Shown: piece by piece, positions 35,575 to 44,559 of the stretch
Layout: each line of letters opens with the position of its first letter
How positions within the stretch are numbered: the stretch's first letter is position 1
Assembly (NCBI RefSeq): GCF_000163295.1
Contig: NZ_GG700527.1
Location: 1,190,939-1,254,938, forward strand
Direction: 5' to 3'
DNA: 64,000 bases
From: Anaerococcus vaginalis ATCC 51170
Lineage (GTDB): Bacteria; Bacillota; Clostridia; Tissierellales; Peptoniphilaceae
Position numbers and translations under genes: made by a program
Notes under the pieces: generated by a model
What the model was told of the DNA's origin: nothing
What the model saw: only the letters and a program-made list of their open reading frames with translations
Databases searched by the model: none

Positions 35575-38500
35575 TATGCTTTTACATTTTCTTTTAGATT
35601 TTCTCTTGCTTGGCTCATCATTAGTTTTACTCTATTTATTTGATTTACTTCGCTTGCACCTGGGTCGTAGTCTATTGCTACTACGTTTGCTTGTGGGTAA
35701 ATTTCTCTGATTTTTTTCATTACTCCCTTGCCTGTGATGTGGTTTGGTAAGCAACCAAATGGTTGTATGCAAACTATATTTGGTGCATCTTGATGAATTA
35801 ATTCTATCATTTCGCCTGCAAGTAGCCAGCCTTCTCCTGCTTGATTACCAAGACTTGTAACTTCTTTTGCAAAAGTCTTTACGTCATTTATATACACTGG
35901 CTCATCAAATCTTTTTGAATTTCTTAAAGCCTTTCTTATTGGCTTTCTATAAAATTCTATTGTGTTTATGGCTGTTTTTCCAAAAAATGCTGTCATTGGA
36001 CTTTTGCCATATAAATCTTTTTTTATTTGTGTGTTTGCAAGACAATACATAAAAAAGTCTGTTAAATCTGGAACTATTACTTCGGCTCCTTCTGCTTCTA
36101 GTGTATCTTGCAAATGGTTGTTTGCTTCTTTTAAATATTTTACAAGAATTTCTCCAACAATTCCTGCTTTTGGTTTTTTTATATCTAAAACTTCAATCTC
36201 ATCAAAATCTTCTACAATATCGTTTATAATTTTTCTGTAAGATTTTGAACTCATTTTTACAATATTATCTCTACAAATTTCAATCCATTTTTCTTTCAAT
36301 TTATCTACAGAGCCTTTTTCTTTTTCATAAGGTCTTGTAGCGTTTGAAACTCTATTTATTAAATCTCCCAATAACAAAGCTCTTAGTGAATTTACTAGTA
36401 AAGGAATATTTGAAACTTTTTTTAAATCAAAGCCTGAGTGTGATTCTATTCCTTGAGCTGATAAGGCAATAACTGGAATTTGTGGATAGCCAGCATCTTT
36501 TAAGGCTTTTCTAATATATCCTACATAATTTGATGCACGACAAGCTCCTCCTGTTTGAGTCATAAGAAGCGCTAATTTGTTTGGGTCATATCTTCCAGAA
36601 TTTACAGCTTCCATAAATTGACCTACAACTGTAATTGAAGGATAACATGAATCATTATTTACATATTTTAATCCATTATCTATTACTTTCTCGTCAACTT
36701 TATTTAAAAATTCTATTTTGTATCCATTTCCATTAAAAAGTTTTTCCAAAATTTGGAAATGCTCTCTTGCCATTTGTGGGGCAAGAATTGTATAGCCTTC
36801 TTCCTTCATTGCCTTTGTAAATTCATGATTTTCATAAGAAATTTTATCTTTTCTTTTTCTTAAATGAAGGTCTTTGTCATCTTGTTGGTCTAGTGCTTGA
36901 ATTAATGATCTAATTCTGATTTTTACAGCTCCAAGATTTGAAACCTCATCAATTTTTAACAAGGTATAAATTTTTCCGTTTGCCTCTAAAATATCTTGAA
37001 CTTGGTCGGTTGTTACTGCATCAAGTCCACAACCAAATGAATTTAATTGAACTAATTGAAGGCAAGGATCTTTTCCTACAAATTCTGCCGCTCTGTAAAG
37101 TCTTGCATGATAAGACCATTGGTCCAAAACCCTTGTTTCTTTTTCCAAATCTTCTGTTGAATAAGCAAGGGCATCTTCTGATAAAACTGGAATTCTCATT
37201 GATTCAATCAATTCTGGTATTCCATGATTTATTTCTGGATCAATATGATAAGGACGACCTGCAAGAACGATGGCTTTTTCTTTATTCACATGAACATATT
37301 CTAAAATTTCCCTACCTTTTTTTCTTATATCTTCATGGTAGTCGGTTTGTTTTTGCCAAGCATTTTTTACAGCATTTATTATTTGATTTTTCTTCAAAAC
37401 ATATCCATCATGCTCATATCCTTCAAAAATTTCAACCAGCCTATCTCCAATAATTTTTTCAGATTCAAATGAAAGATATGGTGCTAAATATTTTATATTT
37501 TTAAGTCCATCAACATTATTTTCAATTACATCAGGATAACCTGAAACAACTGGACAATTCATGTGATTTTGTGCCTTATCAAATTGCTTGTACTCATAAA
37601 AAATTGCAGGATAAAAAATCATATCTATATTTTTTTCTAGTAAATTTTCTATATGACCGTGGGCAATTTTTGCAGGATAGCAAGCAGTTTCTGATGAAAT
37701 TGTTGCAATTCCTTTTTCATAAATTTTCCTGTTTGATTCATCTGACAAAATAACATCAAAACCTAAGGAAGTAAAAAATTCATGCCAAAAAGGATAATCT
37801 TCGTACATATTTAAAACTCTTGGTAGTCCAACTTTTCCAAAAATATTTTTCTCCCCCAAAGTTTTCCTATCAAACAAAAGTTTGTTTTTAAATTTGTACA
37901 TATTAAGATCTGCCAAAGTTTCTTCTTGTTTTACTCCAGCTCCTCTTTCGCACCTATTTCCTGTTATAAATCTTGATCCGTCTGGGAAAATATTTATTTG
38001 TAGGGAACAATTATTTGTACATCTTCCACACCTTGCAGATTTTTGTGTATAGGTAAAATTATCTATTTCATTTTCTGATAAAATTTTGGAATGGCCTGTT
38101 GATTTTTCTTTGGAAATCAAAGCCATGCCCATAGCCCCCATAAGGCCTGAAATTTCTGGTCTTGTTACACTTCTTGATGATAACTTTTCAAAGGCTCTTA
38201 AAATTGCATCTCCATAAAAAGTTCCACCTTGAACAACTATATTTTTCCCCAAAGATTTTGGATCGCGAACTTTTATAACTTTTTGGATGGCATTTTTTAT
38301 TACGGAATAACAAAGTCCTGCCGCTATATCAGAAACATCTGATCCTTCTTTTTGGGCTTGTTTTACCTTTGAATTCATAAAAACTGTACATCTTGAACCC
38401 AAATCTGCTGGTTCTTTTGCAAAAAGAGCTTTTTGTTGAAATTCTTCTACAGAAAGACCGACGCTTGCTGCAAAAGTTGATAAAAATGACCCGCAGCCTG

Positions 38501-39833
38501 ATGAACAAGATTCGTTTAATTGGATTGAATCTATAATTCCATCACGAATGTGCATAGCTTTCATATCTTGTCCGCCAATATCCAAAATAAAATCTACATC
38601 TGGATTGAAAAATTTTGCCGCAGAATAATGGGCTATAGTTTCAACTTCGCCGTTGTCAATGTGGAGAGCATTTCTAATAAATTCTTCCCCATAGCCACAA
38701 ATTCCTGATGAAACAATTTTTGCTTTTGCAGGAATTTTTTTATAGGCATCTTTTAACATAGAAATTACAACTTCAAGAGGTTTTCCCAAATTCATCCTAT
38801 AATCTTGGTGTAAAATTTCATTGTCTTTGCTGATTAAAACAATTTTTGAGGTGGTTGATCCTGCATCAATTCCAAGAAAAATTTCTCCTTCATAATCTTC
38901 AATATTTTTATATTTTACAAGATTAGTCTTGTGTCTTTTCTTAAATTCTCCGTAGTCTTTTTCATCTTCAAAAAGCCTATCCATTTTCTTGGTCATTTCC
39001 ATATCAACTTTTTTATCTTCTTCCAAAGATTTTATAAGAGATTTGTAAGAAATTGGCTTTTCATTTTCAGATAAAATTGCAGCACCCTTTGCCACATAAA
39101 GCTCTGCATCTTCTGGAATATAAAAATTATTTTCTTCTTCGCCCAAAGTTTCAATAAATCTATCTCTTAAAGCCTTCAAAAAATGAAGTGGTCCTCCTAA
39201 GAAAGTTACATTTCCCTTTATTGGTCTTCCACAAGCAAGATTTGAAATTGTTTGGTTTACAACTGATTGAAAAACAGAAATTGCTATATCTTCCCTGCTT
39301 GCCCCCTGATTCATAAGAGCTTGAATATCAGTTTTTGCAAAAACCCCACAACGACTTGCTATTGGATAAATTTTTTTATAATTTTTACTTAATTCATTTA
39401 AACCTTTAGCGTCTGTATCAAGAAGAGCTGCCATTTGATCAATAAAAGCACCCGTTCCACCAGCACAAATTGAATTCATTCTTTGCTCAACAGAGCCTTT
39501 GAGGTAGGTTATTTTCGAATCCTCGCCCCCAAGTTCTATTACAACATCAGTTTGAGGAATAAATTTTTTTATAGCTTTTGTTTCAGCAATAACTTCTTGA
39601 ACAAAATTAATGCCTAAATATTTTTCAACAAACATTCCACCAGAGCCTGTAACATTTACGGTAAGATAATCATCTTTAAATCTGTCATAGGCCTCCATCA
39701 AAACATTTGTAACTGTTTGTTTTACATCTGATTTATGTCGTCTATAAACTGAATAAAGAATGTTAAAATTTTCATCAGTAATAACAATCTTCACAGTCGT
39801 AGAACCGACATCAAGTCCCATATGTAAATTCAT
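35574..39833 (-). CDS. Double ASKHA activase / 2-hydroxyacyl-CoA dehydratase activator-related giant protein
   Basis: 1419-aa protein. It has two BadF/HgdC-type ATPase domains in tandem: the first has GLDVGSTTVKIVI, ELGGEDSKITYL and CAGGTGAFIDQMA; the second (from about residue 320) has GIDAGSTTSKIVLI, DIGGQDMKAMHI and NESCSSGCGSFLSTFAAS. A Cys cluster SARCGRCTNNC follows, then a long DUF2229-type region (PRVLNMYEDYPFWHEFFTSLGF, VLAGRPYHIDPEINHGIPE, GGACRASNY, QPFGCLPNHITGKGV). The C-terminal half resembles HgdB-like dehydratase folds, so activator and redox partner seem fused. Substrate unknown. Start after AGGAAAGGAAAATGT. Monocistronic. Confidence 0.85.
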   Translation of the reverse strand: MNLHMGLDVGSTTVKIVITDENFNILYSVYRRHKSDVKQTVTNVLMEAYDRFKDDYLTVNVTGSGGMFVEKYLGINFVQEVIAETKAIKKFIPQTDVVIELGGEDSKITYLKGSVEQRMNSICAGGTGAFIDQMAALLDTDAKGLNELSKNYKKIYPIASRCGVFAKTDIQALMNQGASREDIAISVFQSVVNQTISNLACGRPIKGNVTFLGGPLHFLKALRDRFIETLGEEENNFYIPEDAELYVAKGAAILSENEKPISYKSLIKSLEEDKKVDMEMTKKMDRLFEDEKDYGEFKKRHKTNLVKYKNIEDYEGEIFLGIDAGSTTSKIVLISKDNEILHQDYRMNLGKPLEVVISMLKDAYKKIPAKAKIVSSGICGYGEEFIRNALHIDNGEVETIAHYSAAKFFNPDVDFILDIGGQDMKAMHIRDGIIDSIQLNESCSSGCGSFLSTFAASVGLSVEEFQQKALFAKEPADLGSRCTVFMNSKVKQAQKEGSDVSDIAAGLCYSVIKNAIQKVIKVRDPKSLGKNIVVQGGTFYGDAILRAFEKLSSRSVTRPEISGLMGAMGMALISKEKSTGHSKILSENEIDNFTYTQKSARCGRCTNNCSLQINIFPDGSRFITGNRCERGAGVKQEETLADLNMYKFKNKLLFDRKTLGEKNIFGKVGLPRVLNMYEDYPFWHEFFTSLGFDVILSDESNRKIYEKGIATISSETACYPAKIAHGHIENLLEKNIDMIFYPAIFYEYKQFDKAQNHMNCPVVSGYPDVIENNVDGLKNIKYLAPYLSFESEKIIGDRLVEIFEGYEHDGYVLKKNQIINAVKNAWQKQTDYHEDIRKKGREILEYVHVNKEKAIVLAGRPYHIDPEINHGIPELIESMRIPVLSEDALAYSTEDLEKETRVLDQWSYHARLYRAAEFVGKDPCLQLVQLNSFGCGLDAVTTDQVQDILEANGKIYTLLKIDEVSNLGAVKIRIRSLIQALDQQDDKDLHLRKRKDKISYENHEFTKAMKEEGYTILAPQMAREHFQILEKLFNGNGYKIEFLNKVDEKVIDNGLKYVNNDSCYPSITVVGQFMEAVNSGRYDPNKLALLMTQTGGACRASNYVGYIRKALKDAGYPQIPVIALSAQGIESHSGFDLKKVSNIPLLVNSLRALLLGDLINRVSNATRPYEKEKGSVDKLKEKWIEICRDNIVKMSSKSYRKIINDIVEDFDEIEVLDIKKPKAGIVGEILVKYLKEANNHLQDTLEAEGAEVIVPDLTDFFMYCLANTQIKKDLYGKSPMTAFFGKTAINTIEFYRKPIRKALRNSKRFDEPVYINDVKTFAKEVTSLGNQAGEGWLLAGEMIELIHQDAPNIVCIQPFGCLPNHITGKGVMKKIREIYPQANVVAIDYDPGASEVNQINRVKLMMSQARENLKENVKA

Positions 39834-40146
39834 ACATTTTCCTTTCCTATATATTAAAATATTTAAATACAAATAGAATAAAAATATCTACCTTATATAT
39901 TTTATTATAAATAAAGTCAGATACAAGCAAATAAGTCGGTTTTATCAATTAAATTATATAAAATATTTTTTGTAAACTTATTGCAAATTTACCTAATATT
40001 TTTAACAATTTTAAAACACAAAACACCAAACTTGTATCAATATATAATAAGATAAAAAGAAAAATTCATCAAGGATTATTTAGAAATTATTTATTATAAA
40101 AAAAAATAAAAATAAGCACAAAAATAGCCTTCATAAGAAGGCTAAA
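39834..40146. other. Gene-free stretch upstream of the double activase
   Basis: About 310 AT-rich bases. The terminator of the isochorismatase gene is at 40125-40144. A possible promoter for the activase is TTGCTT with a short 15-base spacer to TATAAT on the minus strand. No ORF or RNA gene is evident. Confidence 0.5.
40125..40144 (-). terminator. Terminator after isochorismatase gene
   Basis: TAGCCTTC-TTAT-GAAGGCTA hairpin followed by T5-G on the minus strand. Confidence 0.85.
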
Positions 40147-40752
40147 TTATTTTCTTAAATTTTTTACCATTTTAGAAATTTCTTTAAAATTTTCATCTTT
40201 TGCATCACTTGCCAAATCGAACATCAGCATTTCCGTATTTACAAGGCTTGCTCCCATATCAGACATAGCTTTTAATCCTAAAGATTTTTGTTTCTCATTA
40301 AAGCTTGAAACTGCATCTTCAACTACAAAAACTTTGTAGCCTTCAAATAATAATCTTCTTACTGTTTGATAAACACAAATATGAGTTTCTGCTCCTGTAA
40401 TTATTACATTTGTGATTTTATTTTCTTTTAAATAAGAAGAAACTTCATCTGTTATTGCATCAAAGCTTGTTTTTGAAAAAATATTCTCATCATCAAGATT
40501 TTCTTTTATTTCATCTACGCTTTGTCCAAGTCCTTTTGGATATTGTTCTGTTGCAATTTTTTTAATTCCGTACATTTCAAAAACTTTTAATAGACAAGCT
40601 GAATTTTTAATTATTTTATCAGATTCATAAATTGCTGGCATCAATTTTTCTTGCAAATCAATTACCAATAAAAGTGTATTGTCCTTGTTATCATAAGTTT
40701 TTTTATTAAAATTATAACCTTCTATAAAAAAGCTTCCTATTTCTCTTTCCAT
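40147..40752 (-). CDS. Isochorismatase-family cysteine hydrolase
   Basis: 201-aa cysteine hydrolase of the isochorismatase/nicotinamidase fold. Catalytic triad candidates: Asp in LLLVIDLQEKLMPAI, Lys in ATEQYPKGLGQS (K region) and Cys in VIITGAETHICVYQTVRRLL. The cis-peptide-like GAETH is the family signature. Specific substrate unknown. Start codon at 40752 follows GGGGGATTT and overlaps the end of the radical SAM gene by 16 bases, so the two are coupled. Confidence 0.88.
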   Translation of the reverse strand: MEREIGSFFIEGYNFNKKTYDNKDNTLLLVIDLQEKLMPAIYESDKIIKNSACLLKVFEMYGIKKIATEQYPKGLGQSVDEIKENLDDENIFSKTSFDAITDEVSSYLKENKITNVIITGAETHICVYQTVRRLLFEGYKVFVVEDAVSSFNEKQKSLGLKAMSDMGASLVNTEMLMFDLASDAKDENFKEISKMVKNLRK

Positions 40753-41660
40753 AAATCCCCCTGATTTTTATTTAAATCTTTTAATTTTTTATCAATTTTA
40801 GATAAAACTTTCGCCTTATTTTTTGACCAAATCGGCCAAACAATTTTATCACGACGTCCATCTCCGGTTAGTCTTTGGACAATTATATTTGGATTTAAAT
40901 ACTCCAAAATAAGTATAACATAATCGACAAACTCATCCAAAGTCATAGTAAATTCATTTTGATTTTTCAAATAATAATCATAAATTCTAGAACCTTTTTC
41001 TATATAAAGATTGTGAATTTTAATTGCCCAAAATTCTCTTTCGTTTATATAAGAAATAGCTCCAAGATAATCATTCAAATCTTCGTTTGGAAGACCAATT
41101 ATAAGATGAGCCAAAGTTTTTATATTTTTTTCTTTTAACTTCAAAAATCCCTCATCAAATTCTTTGTGAGAATATCCTCTGTTTATAAATTCAATAGATT
41201 TTTCATTTACAGATTGAAGACCAAGCTCAACAATTAGAAAAGTTTTTTTATTTAAATCATCTAAAAGCTCAATCACTTCATCTGAAAGACAATCCGCACG
41301 AGTTGCAATAGATAAGCCCATGATATTTGGATTATTTATAGCCTTATAAAATAATTTTTTAATTTTTTCAAAATCTCCATAGGTTGATGTAAAATTTTGA
41401 AAATATGCCATGTAGCCTTCTTTTCTTTTTGGATTTTTTAATCTTTTTATTTGATAATCAATTTGCTTATTCAAATCATCGTATTTTGTAAAATCTCCAG
41501 CTCCATTTTCTGAACAATAAATACAACCTAATTTTGAAATTTTTCCGTCCCTATTTGGGCAAGTAAATCCTCCATCAAGGGGAATTTTTATTATTTTTTT
41601 ATTAAATTTTCTTTTAAAATAGGAATCCACATCCCTATATCTTTTTTTATTTATTTCCAT
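40737..41660 (-). CDS. Radical SAM protein of the YhcC/TIGR01212 family
   Basis: 307-aa radical SAM protein with the Fe-S motif spread as FTCPNRDGKISKLGCIYCSENG (C-x(12)-C-x2-C, typical of TIGR01212). It also has GLSIATRADCLSDEVIELL and FLIVELGLQSVNEKSIEFINRGYSHKEF. Related YhcC proteins are uncharacterised; tRNA or metabolite modification has been suggested for neighbours. Operon with the isochorismatase gene downstream; terminator of the rpsR operon upstream at 41689. Confidence 0.85.
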   Translation of the reverse strand: MEINKKRYRDVDSYFKRKFNKKIIKIPLDGGFTCPNRDGKISKLGCIYCSENGAGDFTKYDDLNKQIDYQIKRLKNPKRKEGYMAYFQNFTSTYGDFEKIKKLFYKAINNPNIMGLSIATRADCLSDEVIELLDDLNKKTFLIVELGLQSVNEKSIEFINRGYSHKEFDEGFLKLKEKNIKTLAHLIIGLPNEDLNDYLGAISYINEREFWAIKIHNLYIEKGSRIYDYYLKNQNEFTMTLDEFVDYVILILEYLNPNIIVQRLTGDGRRDKIVWPIWSKNKAKVLSKIDKKLKDLNKNQGDLWKEK

Positions 41661-41688
41661 AATTTTATTTTACTTTTATATAAAAAAA

Positions 41689-41706
41689 AGACACCTTTTG
41701 GTGCCT
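41689..41706 (-). terminator. Terminator of the rpsF-ssb-rpsR operon
   Basis: AGGCACC-AAAA-GGTGTCT stem followed by T8 on the minus strand. Confidence 0.85.
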
Positions 41707-41744
41707 TTGCTTGCTTATTGAAAGTTTATATATTCTATTTATCT

Positions 41745-41969
41745 TTAATTATCTTCGTATGGCAATAAAGCTACTTGTCTAGCTCTTTTGATTGCTCTTG
41801 TAATTTCTCTTTGATGTTTCGCATTTAGTCCTGTAACTCTTCTTGGAAGGATCTTTCCTCTATCAGAAACAAATCTTTTTAGAGTATCAATATCCTTGTA
41901 ATCTATTACTTTTGAAGGGTCTTTGACAAATGGATCGACTTTTTTTCTTGGTCTGAAATTTCTACGCAT
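41745..41969 (-). CDS. rpsR: Ribosomal protein S18
   Basis: 74-aa S18 of normal length with [43 protein letters not shown] and [13 protein letters not shown]. It pairs with S6 in the 30S platform. Third gene of the conserved rpsF-ssb-rpsR operon, 16 bases after ssb, with RBS TAGGAGGATAAA. Confidence 0.98.
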   Translation of the reverse strand: MRRNFRPRKKVDPFVKDPSKVIDYKDIDTLKRFVSDRGKILPRRVTGLNAKHQREITRAIKRARQVALLPYEDN

Positions 41970-41985
41970 TTTATCCTCCTAAAAT

Positions 41986-42513
41986 CTAGAAAGGAATTCT
42001 TCCGTCGTCTTCAATTTCTGTAAAGTCATCGTCAAAAAAGTCATCATTATTATTCATGTTTTGATTGTTATTTTGTTGGAAATTATTTGAATTATTGTAA
42101 GATCTTTCTTGGTTCATATTTCCAAAACCATTATCTTGGTTCATTGGATTGTTATAATTTTGATATTGACCATCTGATCTTGATTCTAAAAATTCAACTC
42201 TGTCTGCTACAACATCAGTTGTGTAGACTGTTTTTCCATCTTTATCTTGGTAAGAACCTGTTTGGATTCTACCATCTATCGCACATTGATTTCCTTTTTT
42301 TAGATATCTTGATACATTTTCAGCTTGTACTCCCCATACTGTTATACGTGGAAAATCAGCTGTTGGACGATTCATTGATTCCATTTCTTGTCTTTTTTGT
42401 TTACTTAAACCTCTATCAACTGCTAAAGAAAAACTAACAACTGCTTGCCCAGATTGGGTATATCTTAAATCTGGATCTTTTGTGAGTCTTCCTATAAGAA
42501 AAACTTTATTCAT
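41986..42513 (-). CDS. ssb: Single-stranded DNA-binding protein
   Basis: 175-aa SSB. The OB-fold (1-110) begins MNKVFLIGRLTKDPDLRYTQSGQAVVSFSLAV. A Gln/Asn-rich linker follows, and the acidic C-terminal tip DDDFTEIEDDGRIPF is the protein-interaction tail. Starts directly after the rpsF stop. Essential for replication and repair. Confidence 0.97.
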   Translation of the reverse strand: MNKVFLIGRLTKDPDLRYTQSGQAVVSFSLAVDRGLSKQKRQEMESMNRPTADFPRITVWGVQAENVSRYLKKGNQCAIDGRIQTGSYQDKDGKTVYTTDVVADRVEFLESRSDGQYQNYNNPMNQDNGFGNMNQERSYNNSNNFQQNNNQNMNNNDDFFDDDFTEIEDDGRIPF

Positions 42514-42798
42514 TTAGTCCTCTTTTCTGATTACCATGTATCTAAGAATCAAATCAGATATTCTAAGTCTTCTTTCAAATTCTTTGATGTGGTCACCACT
42601 AGCTTTAAAATCAACGATATAGTAATATCCTTCTTTGATATAGTTGATTTCGTATGCAAGTTTTCTTTTTCCCCAGTCATCTACAGATTCTACTTCTCCA
42701 CTTTCAGCTATAATGCCTTTGAAGATTTCTAAAGATTTATTTCTTTCTTCATCTGAAACTTCTGGTTTGTAAATCAATACTGCTTCGTAGTTATTCAT
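42514..42798 (-). CDS. rpsF: Ribosomal protein S6
   Basis: 94-aa S6 with NNYEAVLIYKPEVSDEERN, VDDWGKRKLAYEINYIKEGYYYIVDFKA and SDLILRYMVIRKED. Strong RBS GGGAGGTGAAATAG. First gene of rpsF-ssb-rpsR; promoter TTGACT (42883-42888)/TAACAT (42860-42865), and a leader hairpin at about 42823-42843 that may be the S6:S18 binding site. Confidence 0.97.
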   Translation of the reverse strand: MNNYEAVLIYKPEVSDEERNKSLEIFKGIIAESGEVESVDDWGKRKLAYEINYIKEGYYYIVDFKASGDHIKEFERRLRISDLILRYMVIRKED

Positions 42799-42822
42799 CT
42801 ATTTCACCTCCCTTTGGTCTTT

Positions 42823-42843
42823 GACCCCGATCTTTTGTCGGAG
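42823..42843 (-). promoter_or_regulatory. Possible S6:S18 leader hairpin
   Basis: On the minus strand CTCCGA pairs with TCGGGG around loop CAAAAGA, within the ~50-base leader of rpsF. Its position fits the known autoregulatory S6:S18 leader, but I cannot verify the characteristic CCG bulge. Confidence 0.35.
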
Positions 42844-42859
42844 TAGAGAATTCTTATCT

Positions 42860-42888
42860 ATGTTACTATAAACAGTTTTAAAAGTCAA
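42860..42888 (-). promoter_or_regulatory. Promoter of the rpsF operon
   Basis: TTGACT (42883-42888), 17-base spacer, TAACAT (42860-42865). The -10 matches consensus at four of six positions. Confidence 0.55.
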
Positions 42889-42896
42889 TTATTTTC

Positions 42897-43829
42897 TCAA
42901 ATAAATTCACAAGAATTTTCTATATTAGAAAAATAAATTGCATTTGCAATCGCACGTGCCATAACCTTTGCCCCAAGGCTTCCCACAAGATTTATATCAG
43001 CATCAACCTTATTAGTCGCAAGGGAGAAAATTGTATCTCCATCCATCATTGTATGAACTGGTCTAATCGCTCTGGCATAGCCGTTGTGAGTCATTGAGGC
43101 GATTTTTCTAAGCTCAGTTTTAGAAAATTTTCCATTTGTTGCAACAATTCCAATTGTTGTGTTCAAAGAATTTTTTTCAGATATTTTTTCTAAAACTTCA
43201 AGAGTTGGAATGAATTTATTATTTTTTAAAATTCCTGCAATTTGTTTATTTTCTTCATCGTCAAAAATATCCCCCATAGCATTTACTGCAACTATTGCAG
43301 AAAATTTTAAATCTCCAAGACAAATTGTTGCAGATCCAAGTCCTGATTTCATAGAAAATTCTTTTCCCAAGGCCTTTCCAACTGTAGCTCCAGTCCCCGC
43401 TCCAATTATTCCTTGACGATTTTCATCAAAACTTGCATTTTTATAAGCATCACTTCCCATTTTTTTGTCTGGTCTAATTTTATAAGATTTATAATCCAAA
43501 TCGTACAAAATTGCTTGGGGAACTATGGGAACAATTCCGCTTGGTACCTTAAAACCAATCCCATCTTTTTCTAACTCTTCAACAACTCCAATTGAACCTG
43601 CAAGGCCATAAGATGAACCACCAGATAAAACAAGAGCTGAAACTTCACTTACAGTATTTACAGGATTTAAAAGATCAGTTTCACGAGTTCCAGGACCTCC
43701 CCCTCTTACATCAACACTTGCAGTATTTCCCTTTGGAGGAATTAAAACCGTAAGACCAGTTCCTGCATCAAAATTTTGAGCATGACCTACTTTTATTCCT
43801 TCAATATCTGTTATGTAGCCCTTATACAT
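42897..43829 (-). CDS. P1 family (DmpA-like) aminopeptidase/esterase
   Basis: 310-aa S58-family protein of the DmpA/L-aminopeptidase/D-esterase type. Typical blocks: HAQNFDAGTGLTVLIPPKGNTASVDVRGGGPGTRETDLL, ALVLSGGSSYGLAG, GTGATVGKALGKEF, SAIVAVNAMGD (position of the autocleavage/nucleophile site) and HNGYARAIRPVHTMMDGDTIF. These are Ntn hydrolases that self-process. The physiological substrate is unknown; D-amino acid amides are possible. It lies upstream of the rpsF operon, reading toward it. Confidence 0.9.
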   Translation of the reverse strand: MYKGYITDIEGIKVGHAQNFDAGTGLTVLIPPKGNTASVDVRGGGPGTRETDLLNPVNTVSEVSALVLSGGSSYGLAGSIGVVEELEKDGIGFKVPSGIVPIVPQAILYDLDYKSYKIRPDKKMGSDAYKNASFDENRQGIIGAGTGATVGKALGKEFSMKSGLGSATICLGDLKFSAIVAVNAMGDIFDDEENKQIAGILKNNKFIPTLEVLEKISEKNSLNTTIGIVATNGKFSKTELRKIASMTHNGYARAIRPVHTMMDGDTIFSLATNKVDADINLVGSLGAKVMARAIANAIYFSNIENSCEFI

Positions 43830-43865
43830 TTTTTCTCCTTATTAAAATATTAAAAAATATAAATC

Positions 43866-44540
43866 CTACTTCCTATACCTATCCATCATTTCTCCAAAAA
43901 CTTCTGCTGATGATGGTGCTGTGTAGGAAATTGCATTTGCTCCTGCGTCAATTGTTTTTTTAATTGATTCAGATTTGCTTCCACCTGTCGCTATAATTGG
44001 AAATTTATCTCCAATTATTTTTCTAATTTCAGCGACAAGCTCTGGAGTTTTTGGTCCGCCAGATACATTTAAAATTTCTGCGCCAGCTTCTATTTTCCCC
44101 AAAACATCGTCTTTAAATCCAGTTACAGTTGCAATCACTGGTATGTCTACAAATTCTGAGATTGCTTTAATATCTTCATTTGGAATCGGAGAATTTACAA
44201 CAACACCATAAGCTCCTTCAAGCTCTGCATCAAAAGCAATATATTTTGATCTTGCTCCTTGAGTTGTACCTCCACCAACACCAATAAAACATGGAACTGA
44301 TGCAGTAGAAATAATTGATTGAGCAATTGTATTTTGTGGAGTGTAAGGATAAACTGCCATAATAGAATCTGCATTAGTATTTCTAATTATGGCAAGGTCT
44401 GTTGTAAATAAAAGTGATTTTATTCTTTTTTCATAAATTTTTATTCCACTTGCCTTATAAATTTCTTCAGGCATTGTTATAAAAGATTTTCTAAGTTTTG
44501 AATGTACTTCTGGTACAAATTTATTATTTTTTTCAACCAT
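43866..44540 (-). CDS. TIM-barrel protein of unknown specificity
   Basis: 224-aa beta/alpha-barrel protein with phosphate-binding-loop like elements VPCFIGVGGGTTQGARS, ILNVSGGPKTPELVAEIRK and IIATGGSKSESIKKTIDAGANAISY. The layout resembles phosphosugar/ketopantoate-type or ManNAc-6-P epimerase-like barrels, but it lacks diagnostic residues of any of them. No membrane or signal segment. Between the P1 peptidase and a degenerate GH13 gene, with short gaps; likely one operon. Confidence 0.6.
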   Translation of the reverse strand: MVEKNNKFVPEVHSKLRKSFITMPEEIYKASGIKIYEKRIKSLLFTTDLAIIRNTNADSIMAVYPYTPQNTIAQSIISTASVPCFIGVGGGTTQGARSKYIAFDAELEGAYGVVVNSPIPNEDIKAISEFVDIPVIATVTGFKDDVLGKIEAGAEILNVSGGPKTPELVAEIRKIIGDKFPIIATGGSKSESIKKTIDAGANAISYTAPSSAEVFGEMMDRYRK

Positions 44541-44559
44541 TCTTATCTCCTTTTATAAA

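Noticed and set aside
36938-37453. 171-residue plus-strand ORF inside the double activase gene
   Set aside because: Antisense shadow; low-complexity L/F/H-rich product, no RBS, and the minus-strand frame is clearly coding.
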